A stretch of 64,000 nt of DNA from Nocardia niigatensis NBRC 100131. GTDB lineage: Bacteria > Actinomycetota > Actinomycetes > Mycobacteriales > Mycobacteriaceae. The notes below the pieces were generated by a model. That model saw only the letters and a program-made list of their open reading frames with translations, searched no databases and was not told the DNA's origin. The position numbers were made by a program, and so were the translations under genes. The stretch's first letter is position 1; the number at the start of each line of letters is the position of its first letter. Location of the stretch: NCBI RefSeq assembly GCF_000308655.1, contig NZ_BAGC01000108.1, positions 1-64,000 of the forward strand. The letters are read 5' to 3'. Of the stretch, positions 16,654-25,295 are shown one piece after another.

Positions 16654-17661
16654 ATGCCGCCGCAACCGTGGGTGATGCCCGACGAAGGACAGCCGCATCG
16701 GCGGACCTGGATGGCATTCGGGGCCGACGAACGGGTGTGGACGGCCGAGCTGCTCCCCCGCATCCGTGAGGATGTGGCCCGGATCGCCCGCGCCATCGCA
16801 AAGTTCGAGCCGGTGTCGATGCTGGTGCGGCCGGAGGAGATCGATCTGGCCCGCGCGCTGGCCGGGCCGGCGGTGACGCTGGTGCCCGCGGAGATGGACG
16901 ATCTGTGGCTGCGCGACAGCGGCCCGGTGTTCGTGCGCGGTGACGGGGGCTGGGGCGCGGTCGATTTCAACTTCAACGGCTGGGGCGACAAGCAGGAGCA
17001 TCGCCAGGACGCGCGGCTGGCCGGGCTGATCGCCGAACGCACCGGGGCAGAGTTGCTGAGCACCGAGCTGGTGCTGGAGGGCGGCGGCATCGAGGTCGAC
17101 GGCGCGGGCACCGCCCTCGTCACCGAGAGCTGCGTGCTCAACGACAATCGCAATCCGGGCCGGCAGCGCGAGGACGTGGAGGCGGAACTGGCTCGGCTGC
17201 TGGGGATTTCGACGGTGATCTGGCTGCCCGGCATCGCGGGCTACGACGTCACCGACGGGCACACCGACTTCTACGCGCGTTTCGCCGGCCCCGGGGTGGT
17301 GGTGGCCGGTCGCGAGGACGACGTGGACAGCTACGACTACGACGTCACCCGCCGCCACCTGACCATCCTCCAGGCCGCCACCGACGCCGCGGGCCGCCCG
17401 CTGCGGGTGGAGGTGCTTCCCGCCCCGAAGCAGGTCCGTGAGGAGTTCGCCGACGACGAGTTCGCGGCCGGGTACGTCAACTTCTACCTCTGCAACGGCG
17501 GCGTCATCGCCCCCAGGTTCGGGGATCCGGAGGCCGACGCGCACGCGGAAGCCACACTGGCGCGGCTGTTTCCGGGCCGCCGGGTGGTGCAGATCGATAT
17601 CGACGCCGTCGCCGCGGGCGGCGGCGGCATCCACTGCACGACCCAGCAGGAACCCGCGTAG
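16654..17661 (+). CDS. aguA: Agmatine deiminase
   Basis: AguA hydrolyses agmatine to N-carbamoylputrescine and ammonia. The protein has 335 residues. Motifs: WMAFG near the N-terminus, MDDLWLRDSGPVFV, FNFNGWG, EGGGIEVDG, GHTDFYARF, and the catalytic Cys in GGGGIHCTTQQ close to the C-terminus. ATG at 16654 was preferred to ATG at 16645 because AAGGGA lies 9 nt before it but directly abuts the other. N-carbamoylputrescine amidase (aguB) is not nearby. A basic amino-acid decarboxylase that could make agmatine is encoded at 54950-57751. Confidence 0.94.
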   Translation: MPPQPWVMPDEGQPHRRTWMAFGADERVWTAELLPRIREDVARIARAIAKFEPVSMLVRPEEIDLARALAGPAVTLVPAEMDDLWLRDSGPVFVRGDGGWGAVDFNFNGWGDKQEHRQDARLAGLIAERTGAELLSTELVLEGGGIEVDGAGTALVTESCVLNDNRNPGRQREDVEAELARLLGISTVIWLPGIAGYDVTDGHTDFYARFAGPGVVVAGREDDVDSYDYDVTRRHLTILQAATDAAGRPLRVEVLPAPKQVREEFADDEFAAGYVNFYLCNGGVIAPRFGDPEADAHAEATLARLFPGRRVVQIDIDAVAAGGGGIHCTTQQEPA

Positions 17662-17665
17662 GCCG

Positions 17666-18721
17666 TCACTCCATCAGCTTGCGCGCCTTCTCGAACAGCT
17701 CGAGGGTGATGGCGTGCAGGAAGTCGCCGACCTGCTTGGGCGCCTTGCCCGCGAAGGCGCGCGCGTGCGTGCCCTCCAGCACGATGCCGAGCTTGAAGCA
17801 CGCCAGTACGGTGTACCAGGTGACATGGCTCAGATCGCGGTCGGAGAACTGCCCGTAGTGGGCGATCATCTCCTCGGGCGTGGGCAGTCCGCCGACCGCG
17901 CCCAGCGAGCCGATCAGGGCCGCGCCGGTGGTGCTGGGCTCGGGCCGGGTGGCGATCTGCCAGCCCAGGTCCAGCAGCGGGTCGCCGATGGTGGACATCT
18001 CCCAGTCGACCATGGCCACCACCTCGGGGCCCTCGAGGGAGAACATCATGTTGGCGAGATGGCAGTCGCCGTGCAGGATGCCGGCTTTCGGCTGCACCGG
18101 GCGGTTGCGGTCGAGCCAGTCACCGACCTGCTGGACGCCGGGAATCTCCGCTCCGGGGTAGCCCTCATTGGCGCTGTAGGAGTCGAGTTCCTTGAGCCAG
18201 CGCGGCACCTGGCGTTCCAGGAAGCCCTCCGGCTTGCCGTAGTCGGCGAGGCCGAGCGCCTCGTGGTCGATCGAGCCCAGGCGGGCGATGGCCTCGACCG
18301 CGGACAGGCCCATCTGCCGCCGCACCTCGGGGTCGGAGGCGTGCAGTTCGGGGAGTTCGTTCTGCGGGTTGAAGCCGGTGATCGTCTCCATGAGGTAGAA
18401 GGACGCGCCGAGCACGGATTCGTCGGGACAGGCGGCGATCACCTTGGGGGCGCGGATCTCGGTGTCGCCGAGGGCGCCGAGGATGCGGGATTCGCGCTGG
18501 ATGACGGTGTTGCTGGCGGCCCGCAGATGCTTGGGTCCGCGGCGCAGCACGTACTCGCGGCCGCCGCGGCGGAAGCGCAGCATGATGTTCTGGGTGCCGC
18601 CGCCGAGCGGCTTCACCTCCTCGAACTCCCCGCCGGGCAAGCCCTGCTCTTCCATCCACTTTCCGACGATCGCGAAATCGACGACGTCACGATCCACTTC
18701 GACCGGCTGCGCAACAGACAT
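17666..18721 (-). CDS. APH-like phosphotransferase family protein (acyl-CoA-dehydrogenase-associated type)
   Basis: The protein has about 351 residues. The kinase-like motifs are GGGTQNIMLRF, then HGDCHLANMM (catalytic loop) and VDWEMSTIGDP (metal-binding Asp). It resembles the aminoglycoside-phosphotransferase-fold proteins found next to or fused with acyl-CoA dehydrogenases (ACAD10/11-like), thought to phosphorylate hydroxyacyl substrates. ATG at 18721 is used; a second ATG three codons upstream (18730) is equally possible because neither has a clear ribosome site. It converges with aguA, with only 4 nt between the stops, and is divergent from pabAB. Confidence 0.85.
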   Translation of the reverse strand: MSVAQPVEVDRDVVDFAIVGKWMEEQGLPGGEFEEVKPLGGGTQNIMLRFRRGGREYVLRRGPKHLRAASNTVIQRESRILGALGDTEIRAPKVIAACPDESVLGASFYLMETITGFNPQNELPELHASDPEVRRQMGLSAVEAIARLGSIDHEALGLADYGKPEGFLERQVPRWLKELDSYSANEGYPGAEIPGVQQVGDWLDRNRPVQPKAGILHGDCHLANMMFSLEGPEVVAMVDWEMSTIGDPLLDLGWQIATRPEPSTTGAALIGSLGAVGGLPTPEEMIAHYGQFSDRDLSHVTWYTVLACFKLGIVLEGTHARAFAGKAPKQVGDFLHAITLELFEKARKLME

Positions 18722-18817
18722 GCCGCCCATTGTGCCGTAGGGGTCCATACGAACCGAAGGCAGTCGCCAGCAGTAATCGCCACCGAAAGGTCGCGGCCGC
18801 CTCGATTACGGACTGCG

Positions 18818-18923
18818 GCCTGATAGACCTCCGCCTCGGAGCGGGGGTGCGAAGCGGAGGGAGCAGAATCGAGGCGTTGGGGCCGCGAACCTCGCCCGGA
18901 GCGAAGCGGAGGGCAGATCAGGC
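18818..18923 (+). promoter_or_regulatory. Structured leader upstream of pabAB
   Basis: GCCTGAT (18818) and CCTCCGC (18828) pair with GCGGAGG (18906) and ATCAGGC (18917), giving a 14-bp interrupted stem that closes about 70 nt. Inside, GCGGAGG occurs a second time near 18854, so an alternative shorter hairpin can form. It ends 23 nt before the pabAB ATG. It could be a regulatory RNA structure or a repeat-derived element; GAAGCGGAGG-type repeats are common between genes in some Nocardia (recollection, not checked). Confidence 0.5.
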
Positions 18924-18945
18924 ACAGCGTAATGTGCGTGGTCAA

Positions 18946-21078
18946 ATGCGTACGCTGTTGATCGATAACTACGACTCGTTCACCTACAACCTGTATCAGC
19001 TGATCAGCGTGGTGAACGGGGTCGAACCCGTGGTCGTGCGCAATGACGAGGTGGGCTCGATCGAGGAGCTCGGGCTCGCGGAATTCGACAATATCGTCAT
19101 CTCCCCGGGGCCCGGACGGCCCGATGTGCCGCGCGATTTCGGCCTCTCGGCGGCGTTGATCGCCCGGGCCGAGCTGCCGTTGCTGGGTGTGTGCCTGGGG
19201 CATCAGGGCATCGTGATCGCGGCGGGTGGCGAGGTGGTCGCGGCGCCGCAGGCCCGGCACGGGTTCCCGGATCCGATCATCCATGACGGGCGGGACCTGT
19301 TGGCCGATGTGCCGCAGGGCTTCTCGGCGGTGCGGTATCACTCGCTGTGCGCGGCGCGACCACTGCCCGAGTCGCTGGAGGTCACCGCGACCGCACCGGA
19401 CGGTGTGATCATGGGCGTGCGGCATCGCAGCCGCCCGCAGTGGGGGGTGCAGTTCCACCCCGAGTCGATCTCCAGCGAGCACGGGGAACTCCTGCTGCGC
19501 AACTTCGCGACCTTGACCGCGAAATATCAACGGCGACAGGGTATTTCTCCCGCCGCCCGGCGCACGGCCGCGGTACGCGCGCCGATCGGCGACGGGGTCA
19601 CGACTGTGCGCGCGGTGGCCGAGCGCGTCCGCTATCGGGTCGAGCAGACGGTCGTGGAGCGGGCGGTCGACGCCGAGGCCGTCTTCGACGCACTGTACGC
19701 CGGTTCCCCGCATGCCTTCTGGCTCGACAGCGAGCATGTGGAGCCGGGTCTGGACCGCTTCTCGTTCCTGGGCGATGCCTCCGGTCCGCTGGCGGAGGTG
19801 GTGCGCTATCGGGTCGGCAGCGGCCGGGTCGAGGTCGAGTCGGCGGCCGGGTCGCGCACGGTGCCGGGCGGGGTGCTGGACTACCTGTCGGCCGAGCTGC
19901 GCCGCCGCGAGATCGAATTCCCGGATGTGCCTTTCGATTTCGCCGGCGGCTATGTCGGCTATCTCGGCTACGAGATGAAGGCCGACTGCGGCGCCGCCGC
20001 CGGGCATCGTGCGGCCACGCCCGACGCCCAGTGGATCTTCGCCGACCGGCTGATCGTGGTGGATCACGAGGCGGGCCGCACCCACCTGCTGACGCTGGCC
20101 GAGCCGGAAGCCGCTGCCGCCGCGCAGGATTGGCTCGCCGTCACCCGGGCCGTGGTGGAAACCCTTCCGACCTGGGAGAACCCGCCGACGCTGGAATTGC
20201 GCGCCGACGAGGGCACGGTCGCGCCGTTCCTCACGCGCGGCCGGGACCGCTATCTGGCCGATGTCGCGGCCTGCCGGGAGCAGCTGCTGGCTGGCGAGTC
20301 GTACGAAATCTGCATCACCGACAGCGCCTCTCCCCCGGGCGACGCCGACGGCCTCACCGTGTATCGCACACTGCGCCGGTGCAATCCGGCCCCGTACGCG
20401 GCCTTCCTGCGCTTCGCCGACCTGGAGGTGGCGTCTTCCTCACCGGAGCGCTTTCTCAAGGTGGACCGCTCCCGCACGGTGGAGAGCAAGCCGATCAAGG
20501 GCACCGCGCCGCGCGGGGCGAACGCCGACGAGGACCTCGAGCTGAAGCTCGAGCTGGCCCGCAACCCCAAGACCCGCGCCGAGAACCTCATGATCGTCGA
20601 TCTGCTCCGCAACGATCTCGGCCGCGTCTGCGAGATCGGCTCGGTGCACGTCCCGAAACTCATGGCAGTCGAGACCTATACGACCCTGCACCAGCTGGTT
20701 TCGACCGTGCGCGGCACTCTCCGCCCCGACCTGGACGTCATCGACTGTCTCCGTGCGTGTTTTCCCGGCGGCTCCATGACCGGCGCACCGAAGCTCCGCA
20801 CCCTCGAGATCATCGACTCCCTCGAAACCGAAGCGCGCGGTATCTATTCCGGCACTATCGGCTTCCTCGGCCTCGGCGGCACCGCCGACCTGAACATCGT
20901 CATCCGTACCGCGGTCCGCCACGACAACCGCTGGCGCGTCGGCGCCGGAGGCGCGGTCGTCCTCGACTCCGATCCGGCCGACGAGTACCACGAAATGGTC
21001 TGGAAGGCGGCCGCCGCCCTCCGCGCCCTGCCGGGTCTGGGCGCCCCGCCCTGTGCCACTCTCCACGCCGGCCGTTGA
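18946..21078 (+). CDS. pabAB: Aminodeoxychorismate synthase, fused glutamine amidotransferase and synthase components
   Basis: It makes 4-amino-4-deoxychorismate from chorismate and glutamine for p-aminobenzoate and folate. The 710-residue fusion has a class I amidotransferase domain at about residues 1-195 (nucleophile Cys in GVCLGHQG, His-Glu in FHPES) and a chorismate-binding domain from about residue 220. The PIKGT motif with Lys distinguishes PabB from anthranilate synthase (PIAGT); FPGGSMTGAPK and EIGSVHVP are also present. ATG at 18946 begins MRTLLIDNYDSFT, the family N-terminus. Such fusions occur in primary folate synthesis and in some antibiotic clusters. No secondary-metabolite genes are adjacent. 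Confidence 0.93.
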   Translation: MRTLLIDNYDSFTYNLYQLISVVNGVEPVVVRNDEVGSIEELGLAEFDNIVISPGPGRPDVPRDFGLSAALIARAELPLLGVCLGHQGIVIAAGGEVVAAPQARHGFPDPIIHDGRDLLADVPQGFSAVRYHSLCAARPLPESLEVTATAPDGVIMGVRHRSRPQWGVQFHPESISSEHGELLLRNFATLTAKYQRRQGISPAARRTAAVRAPIGDGVTTVRAVAERVRYRVEQTVVERAVDAEAVFDALYAGSPHAFWLDSEHVEPGLDRFSFLGDASGPLAEVVRYRVGSGRVEVESAAGSRTVPGGVLDYLSAELRRREIEFPDVPFDFAGGYVGYLGYEMKADCGAAAGHRAATPDAQWIFADRLIVVDHEAGRTHLLTLAEPEAAAAAQDWLAVTRAVVETLPTWENPPTLELRADEGTVAPFLTRGRDRYLADVAACREQLLAGESYEICITDSASPPGDADGLTVYRTLRRCNPAPYAAFLRFADLEVASSSPERFLKVDRSRTVESKPIKGTAPRGANADEDLELKLELARNPKTRAENLMIVDLLRNDLGRVCEIGSVHVPKLMAVETYTTLHQLVSTVRGTLRPDLDVIDCLRACFPGGSMTGAPKLRTLEIIDSLETEARGIYSGTIGFLGLGGTADLNIVIRTAVRHDNRWRVGAGGAVVLDSDPADEYHEMVWKAAAALRALPGLGAPPCATLHAGR

Positions 21079-21269
21079 GGCGGCCGGTCCGCTGTCGGTG
21101 ACCGGTGTCGGTGGGAGTGTTGGCGTCATCTGGCAACGCGGAGATGCCCATGTCAATGCGGCACAACGCCCGCCGTGTCCGCCCGAGTTCGTCGCGAACC
21201 GCGCAGCGACACGCCGAGTCTCGTGAAGGGTGAGCCAGAGAGCTCGCAACCGGTGACCGGAGGGGCCCG

Positions 21270-21761
21270 CTATTTGCGGCGGGAGCGGCGGGACTTGTCC
21301 TCGGGCGGTTCGGGTTCCGGGTTCTCGCGGGCGCCGGCGATCCGGCCCAGCAGCGAGACGCCGGGGAGTTTGTCGAGCCGGGTGACGACCTCCTCGCCGA
21401 GGGCGGTCACCGATTCGAGGCGGGTGAGGACGCGGTCGTAGGCGACGAAGGCGGGTTCGGCGAGGGCGAGGGTGCGGTCGAGACGGTCGATGGTGGAGTT
21501 GAGGCGGTCGACGGCGATGGTGAGGCTCTGGATGAGGTCGGGCAGCTGCGCGGCGAGCTGGATGGAGGCGGGCGGTAGCCGGACGGCGGTGTCGAAGGCG
21601 GTCGTCGCGGTCACCTGGGCCGAGTCCAGGGCCTGGCCGGCGGCGGTCTGGGCGGCTTCGACGGCGGCCTGCGCGGCCGCCAGGATGTCCCCGGCGGTGG
21701 GGACGCGCGAGGTCGAGCGTGGGGCGGGATTCGGGCGGTCGCTCCCCTTCGGGTTGGTCAT
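21270..21761 (-). CDS. Conserved helical protein, unknown function
   Basis: The protein has 163 residues. It has a polar Pro/Ser-rich N-terminus, a long Ala-rich amphipathic region (DILAAAQAAVEAAQTAAGQAL), a leucine-spaced helix (SLTIAVDRLNSTIDRLDRTL) that could be a coiled coil, then LPGVSLLGRIAG and a charged, basic tail ending SRRSRRK. ATG at 21761 follows AGAGGT. There is no signal peptide and no catalytic motif. The layout resembles phasin-like or membrane-surface helical proteins, but I cannot assign it. It is divergent from the TerD-HNH gene. Confidence 0.7.
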   Translation of the reverse strand: MTNPKGSDRPNPAPRSTSRVPTAGDILAAAQAAVEAAQTAAGQALDSAQVTATTAFDTAVRLPPASIQLAAQLPDLIQSLTIAVDRLNSTIDRLDRTLALAEPAFVAYDRVLTRLESVTALGEEVVTRLDKLPGVSLLGRIAGARENPEPEPPEDKSRRSRRK

Positions 21762-21869
21762 ACCTCTACTGTGCCGCACGATTTTCAGATTGGCCGCGAG
21801 GGCGGGGCGCACACGCTTGGGTCGGAGGGTCGCGGTGCTGTCGGAGGGTCGTGGCATAGTTCGACCACG

Positions 21870-23480
21870 ATGAAACTGACCATGGGTGGCCATACGACGG
21901 TTCCGACATCGCTTCTGACGGTTGTCCTTTCGTGGCGGTCGGAGCACGCGGTGCGGGCGCAGGCCGTGCTGGTGGCGGAACACGGGCGGGCCCGGTCGGA
22001 CCGGGATTTCGTCTGGTTCGACGCCCCCCGGCACGTCTCGCAGGCAGTGACGCTGGATCGCGAGCCCGCGCCGGGGACGGCGCGGCTGTCGGTCTCGCTA
22101 CCGCGCACCGGGCCCGAGGTGGCGGGGATCGTGGTCATCGCCTCGGTGACAGGCGGTTTCGCCGAGGTGGCTGGACTGCGGCTCACCGTGTTCGATCACG
22201 ACAACCCGGTTGCCCGGTACGACGTGGAGACCGCGGAGCCCGCCCCGGCCCTGGTGCTGGGCGAGTTCGCACGCGCCGGGGGCGGGTGGGAGTTCCGGGC
22301 GTTGGCCGACGCCGGCGTCAGCCTGGCCGGGCTGGTGCGCGAGTTCGGGGTGCGGATCGACCCCGCGCGGGGTTTCGAGCCCGAGCCGCGCCGCACCCCG
22401 CCACCGCCGAATTCCGAACGGGCGGAATGGCATCCGGATCCCCGCGATCCGGGGCGGCTGCGCTGGTGGGACGGCACGACCTGGACGGCGTCGGCACGAC
22501 CTGTCCCGGTGCGGGATTCCCGCCACTGCCCGCGCTGCGGCGCGCCCCGCCGCCGGCTGTTCGGCGCGGCGCTGTTCGGGTCCGCGGCGCTGTGCCGCGA
22601 ATGTGCCACCGAGACAGCCGAATACCTGCGCGGCTGGCGGCCGCGCGCCGAGCGCGCCCTGCGCGGACTCGCCCCGCACGACGACTGGGAGACGCTCTGG
22701 GCCGCGCTGCGCTTCCAGCGGGTCGAGCGTGCCGCCGCCCTCGACCTGCTGCGCCCGCTCGCCCTCGAGCATCTGGAACGCCTGGTGGCCTTCACCTTCG
22801 CCGACGGTGTGGTGGACGAGTCGGACGTGGGCGACTTCGAGGACACGGCCGAGGAACTGTCGCTGTCGGGCCCGGTCATCGAGGACCTGCGCCGGCGCCT
22901 GCAGCGCGGTCGGCTGCTGACCCGCCTGCGGTCCGGTGAGCTGCCGCAGCAGCCCACCACGGGACTGCACCTGGACCCCGGCGAGCGGGTCCATCTGAAC
23001 CTTCCCGCCGTGCACATCCGGCAGCTGGCCCGCGGCCCCAAGCGCACCGAGGGCCGCCTGATCGTCAGCAACCGCAAGCTACGGTTCACCGGGGCGGACA
23101 CCGGCACCGAAATGCCCTGGGCCCGCGTGGTTTCGGTGACTGCCGCCGGTGGCCTGGTCGAGGTGTCGGCCACCTCCTCGCGGGGCGGCGCGATCCTCGA
23201 GGTCGCCGATCCCGACTTCGTGGCCGCGGCCATGGAGGGCGCGCTGCGTATCGCGAAACGCCTGGCCCTCACCCCGGGCCGCCGCGACACCCGTTCCATC
23301 CCAACGGATGTCAAGGCCGTGGTCTGGCAGCGCGACGGCGGCAAATGCGTCGAATGCGGTGACAGCCACTACCTGGAGTTCGACCACATCATCCCGATCA
23401 GCCGCGGCGGCGCGACCAGCCCGGCCAATCTGCAGATCCTCTGCCGCGCCTGCAACCGCACCAAGGGCGCGCACATCTGA
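21870..23480 (+). CDS. TerD / DUF2510 / zinc-ribbon / HNH nuclease fusion protein
   Basis: The protein has 536 residues. Residues about 10-166 resemble a TerD domain (GEFARAGGGWEFRALADAG...LVREFGVRID). A Pro-rich linker leads to a DUF2510 motif (WHPDP...LRWWDGTTWT, about 187-206). A CPRC...CREC zinc ribbon spans about 220-245. A helical region (260-350) is followed by a beta-rich PH/GRAM-like segment (GRLIVSNRKLRFTG...PWARVVSV, about 370-465). The C-terminus is an HNH nuclease (CVEC at 493-496, the DH pair at 505-506, CRAC at 525-528). TerD proteins bind calcium and act in stress or phage-linked systems. The nuclease tail suggests nucleic-acid surveillance or defence (inference). The start has no clear ribosome site and may be leaderless; ATG at 21882 is an alternative. 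Confidence 0.85.
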   Translation: MKLTMGGHTTVPTSLLTVVLSWRSEHAVRAQAVLVAEHGRARSDRDFVWFDAPRHVSQAVTLDREPAPGTARLSVSLPRTGPEVAGIVVIASVTGGFAEVAGLRLTVFDHDNPVARYDVETAEPAPALVLGEFARAGGGWEFRALADAGVSLAGLVREFGVRIDPARGFEPEPRRTPPPPNSERAEWHPDPRDPGRLRWWDGTTWTASARPVPVRDSRHCPRCGAPRRRLFGAALFGSAALCRECATETAEYLRGWRPRAERALRGLAPHDDWETLWAALRFQRVERAAALDLLRPLALEHLERLVAFTFADGVVDESDVGDFEDTAEELSLSGPVIEDLRRRLQRGRLLTRLRSGELPQQPTTGLHLDPGERVHLNLPAVHIRQLARGPKRTEGRLIVSNRKLRFTGADTGTEMPWARVVSVTAAGGLVEVSATSSRGGAILEVADPDFVAAAMEGALRIAKRLALTPGRRDTRSIPTDVKAVVWQRDGGKCVECGDSHYLEFDHIIPISRGGATSPANLQILCRACNRTKGAHI

Positions 23481-23635
23481 CCCGCATCGTCGGCCCGGTC
23501 GGCCGGGCCGCCAACCGCATCGACACGCGGCACAGGGGCGAATGTAGATAATCGAACGGCATGCGATGAATCATGTCGATCGGCACACGGTGTGGTTCCA
23601 GCGTCGGAGGAAAGCCGGTCGGGAAGGGGATCGAC

Positions 23636-24412
23636 ATGCAGGTGGCGGTTGTGGGCGGTACCGGGACGCTGGGTGTGCCGGTGGTGCGGGACCTCGTGGC
23701 GCGCGGGCACACGGTGCGGGTGCTGAGCCGGTCCGCGCCGGCCGATCCGGCGCCGGGGACCGAGCATCACGCCGTGGATCTGGCCACCGGCGCGGGGCTG
23801 GACGCGGCGCTGGAGGGGGTGCACACGGTGGTGGACACGGCGTCTCATCGCGGGCTGCGCAGCGCACCGGTGATGGTCGAGGGCGTGCGCACCCTGCTGG
23901 CCGCCGAGCAGCGTGCCCGGGTCGGCCACCATGTGGAGATCTCCATCGTCGGCTGTGAGCGGGTGCCGTTCAGCTACTACCGCACCAAGGTCGCACAGGA
24001 GCGGGTGGTCACTCAGGGTCCCGTTCCGTGGACCCTGTTGCGCGCCACCCAGTTCCACGAGCTCATCGACGAAATGCTGGGCGGGGCAGCGAAGTTCCAT
24101 ATCACGCCCCGCACCGGCATGCGGTTCCAGCCGGTCGACGTGGTCGCGGTGGCGGGCCGGCTGGCCGACGCCGCCGAGGCGGGCCCGTCCGGACGGGTGC
24201 GCGATGTGGGCGGCCCGGTCGTGCAGACCCTCGGCGAGCTGGGCGAACTCCGGGCGCGCGCCCTCGGGCAGAAGCTGCTGCCGCTGCCGGTACCGCCGCT
24301 GGGCCGGGTGGTGCGACGGGTGCGCGACGCCGCGCTGTGTCTGGGCGCCGAGGGCGAGACCGTGTCGTACGACTATGCCGAGTGGCTGCGCCGGCACTAC
24401 GGAAGGCCGTGA
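23636..24412 (+). CDS. NAD(P)-binding NmrA-like atypical short-chain reductase
   Basis: The 258-residue protein begins with the dinucleotide-binding motif VVGGTGTLG. It continues with HTVRVLSRS and a Ser/Tyr region (EISIVGCERVPFSYYRTKVAQE) in which YYRTK replaces the usual YxxxK triad, as in atypical SDRs. These proteins act as redox sensors or reductases on quinones, sugars or lipids. ATG at 23636 follows AAGGGG at 7 nt. It stands alone between the TerD-HNH gene and a convergent lipoprotein gene. The substrate is unknown. Confidence 0.85.
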   Translation: MQVAVVGGTGTLGVPVVRDLVARGHTVRVLSRSAPADPAPGTEHHAVDLATGAGLDAALEGVHTVVDTASHRGLRSAPVMVEGVRTLLAAEQRARVGHHVEISIVGCERVPFSYYRTKVAQERVVTQGPVPWTLLRATQFHELIDEMLGGAAKFHITPRTGMRFQPVDVVAVAGRLADAAEAGPSGRVRDVGGPVVQTLGELGELRARALGQKLLPLPVPPLGRVVRRVRDAALCLGAEGETVSYDYAEWLRRHYGRP

Positions 24413-24426
24413 CCTGACCCCGCGCG

Positions 24427-25185
24427 TCAGCGCTTCACGCGGAGAACCGTGGGTTCGGCACAGAACTGCCCGGTGGCCTGGTCCAGGCTGAGGCCGATGC
24501 GGTTGAGACCGCCGCTGTCGATGACCGTGCACTCGCTGCCGCCGACGTGCCCGGTGCCGTCGTCGAGCAGCCGGACCTCGGCGGTGACCAGCGGTTGCAG
24601 CCTCTCGGCGTCGAAGGTCCAGAACTCGATGTTCCAGAGTTCGTAGCTGTCGCGCGCGGTGACGACGGTGTAGCCGGCCGCGGAGGTGTCGATGCCGATG
24701 CCCGCGAGTTCGCCCGCCCGCTTGAACTGCCCGTCGCCGCCCGCGTGGTAGATGACGTAGCGAGTGTTGGCGCTGGCCAGCATGATCGGGATGACCAGCT
24801 CGTCGCGGCCGTCGTTGTCGAGGTCGCGCAGTCGCGGTTCGGTGGTCCCGACGGCCTGTTCGGCGATGCTCTGTACCTGTGCGCCGACGGGGTCGAGCAC
24901 GGTGATGTCGACCGATCCCTGCTGGCCGGTACCGCGGTGGCGTACCTCGAAGGTCAGTCCGGCCGCGTCGTGGGATTGCAGGTAGCAGTCGGGTGGCGTG
25001 GCGGTCGTGGCGATATCACCGCAGGGCGAGAGGTCGGAGACGGGGGTGACCGGGCCCGGTACGACATGGTCGCTGGTGTGCGGGGAGAGGTCGCCGGCCA
25101 TGGGAGCGGTGGCGGAATGCTGGGTGCACGCGGTCAGCGTCAGCGCGGCGCCGGCCAGGACACCGGCCGCGAGATTCCTCCCCAT
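24427..25185 (-). CDS. Putative lipoprotein with FG-GAP/calcium-loop-like motif
   Basis: The protein has 252 residues. It starts with a signal peptide with lipobox LTAC (Cys near residue 20). A Thr/Pro-rich linker follows, then a domain with DLDNDGRDELVIP, an EF-hand-like calcium loop seen in FG-GAP and VCBS repeats. Four further cysteines (SPCGD, PDCYL, SECTV, QFCAE) could form disulfides. It is probably anchored outside the membrane. The function is unknown. It is divergent from the MFS/ArsR pair. Confidence 0.7.
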   Translation of the reverse strand: MGRNLAAGVLAGAALTLTACTQHSATAPMAGDLSPHTSDHVVPGPVTPVSDLSPCGDIATTATPPDCYLQSHDAAGLTFEVRHRGTGQQGSVDITVLDPVGAQVQSIAEQAVGTTEPRLRDLDNDGRDELVIPIMLASANTRYVIYHAGGDGQFKRAGELAGIGIDTSAAGYTVVTARDSYELWNIEFWTFDAERLQPLVTAEVRLLDDGTGHVGGSECTVIDSGGLNRIGLSLDQATGQFCAEPTVLRVKR

Positions 25186-25256
25186 GGCCTCGAGGATAGC
25201 GACGAGTCCCGGGCAAGCGGACCGAGCGGGCTGATCGGACAGATATATCCGACATC

Positions 25257-25276
25257 ATGTGCACAACTGCGCACAT
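25257..25276 (+). promoter_or_regulatory. Candidate ArsR operator upstream of the MFS gene
   Basis: ATGTGC and GCACAT arms, 8 nt apart, lie 19 nt before the transporter GTG, directly ahead of a TATAGG/TTATAG promoter-like stretch. ArsR/SmtB proteins bind such AT-flanked imperfect palindromes, and the arsR gene is the second gene of this unit. Inference from position and symmetry. Confidence 0.55.
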
Positions 25277-25295
25277 ATAGGCTTATAGTGGTTCC

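Noticed and set aside
14875..17634. Very long open frame on the minus strand (over 900 codons)
   Set aside because: It runs antisense to aguA and the EstB-like gene and is His/Arg/Gly/Pro-rich, a typical shadow of high-GC coding sequence. Only its last part, over 14875-15282, carries real permease similarity and is reported as the pseudogene.
21870..23480. Group II intron or homing endonuclease explanation for the HNH motif
   Set aside because: There is no reverse transcriptase, no intron RNA structure and no interrupted host gene. The HNH is the C-terminal domain of one continuous frame.
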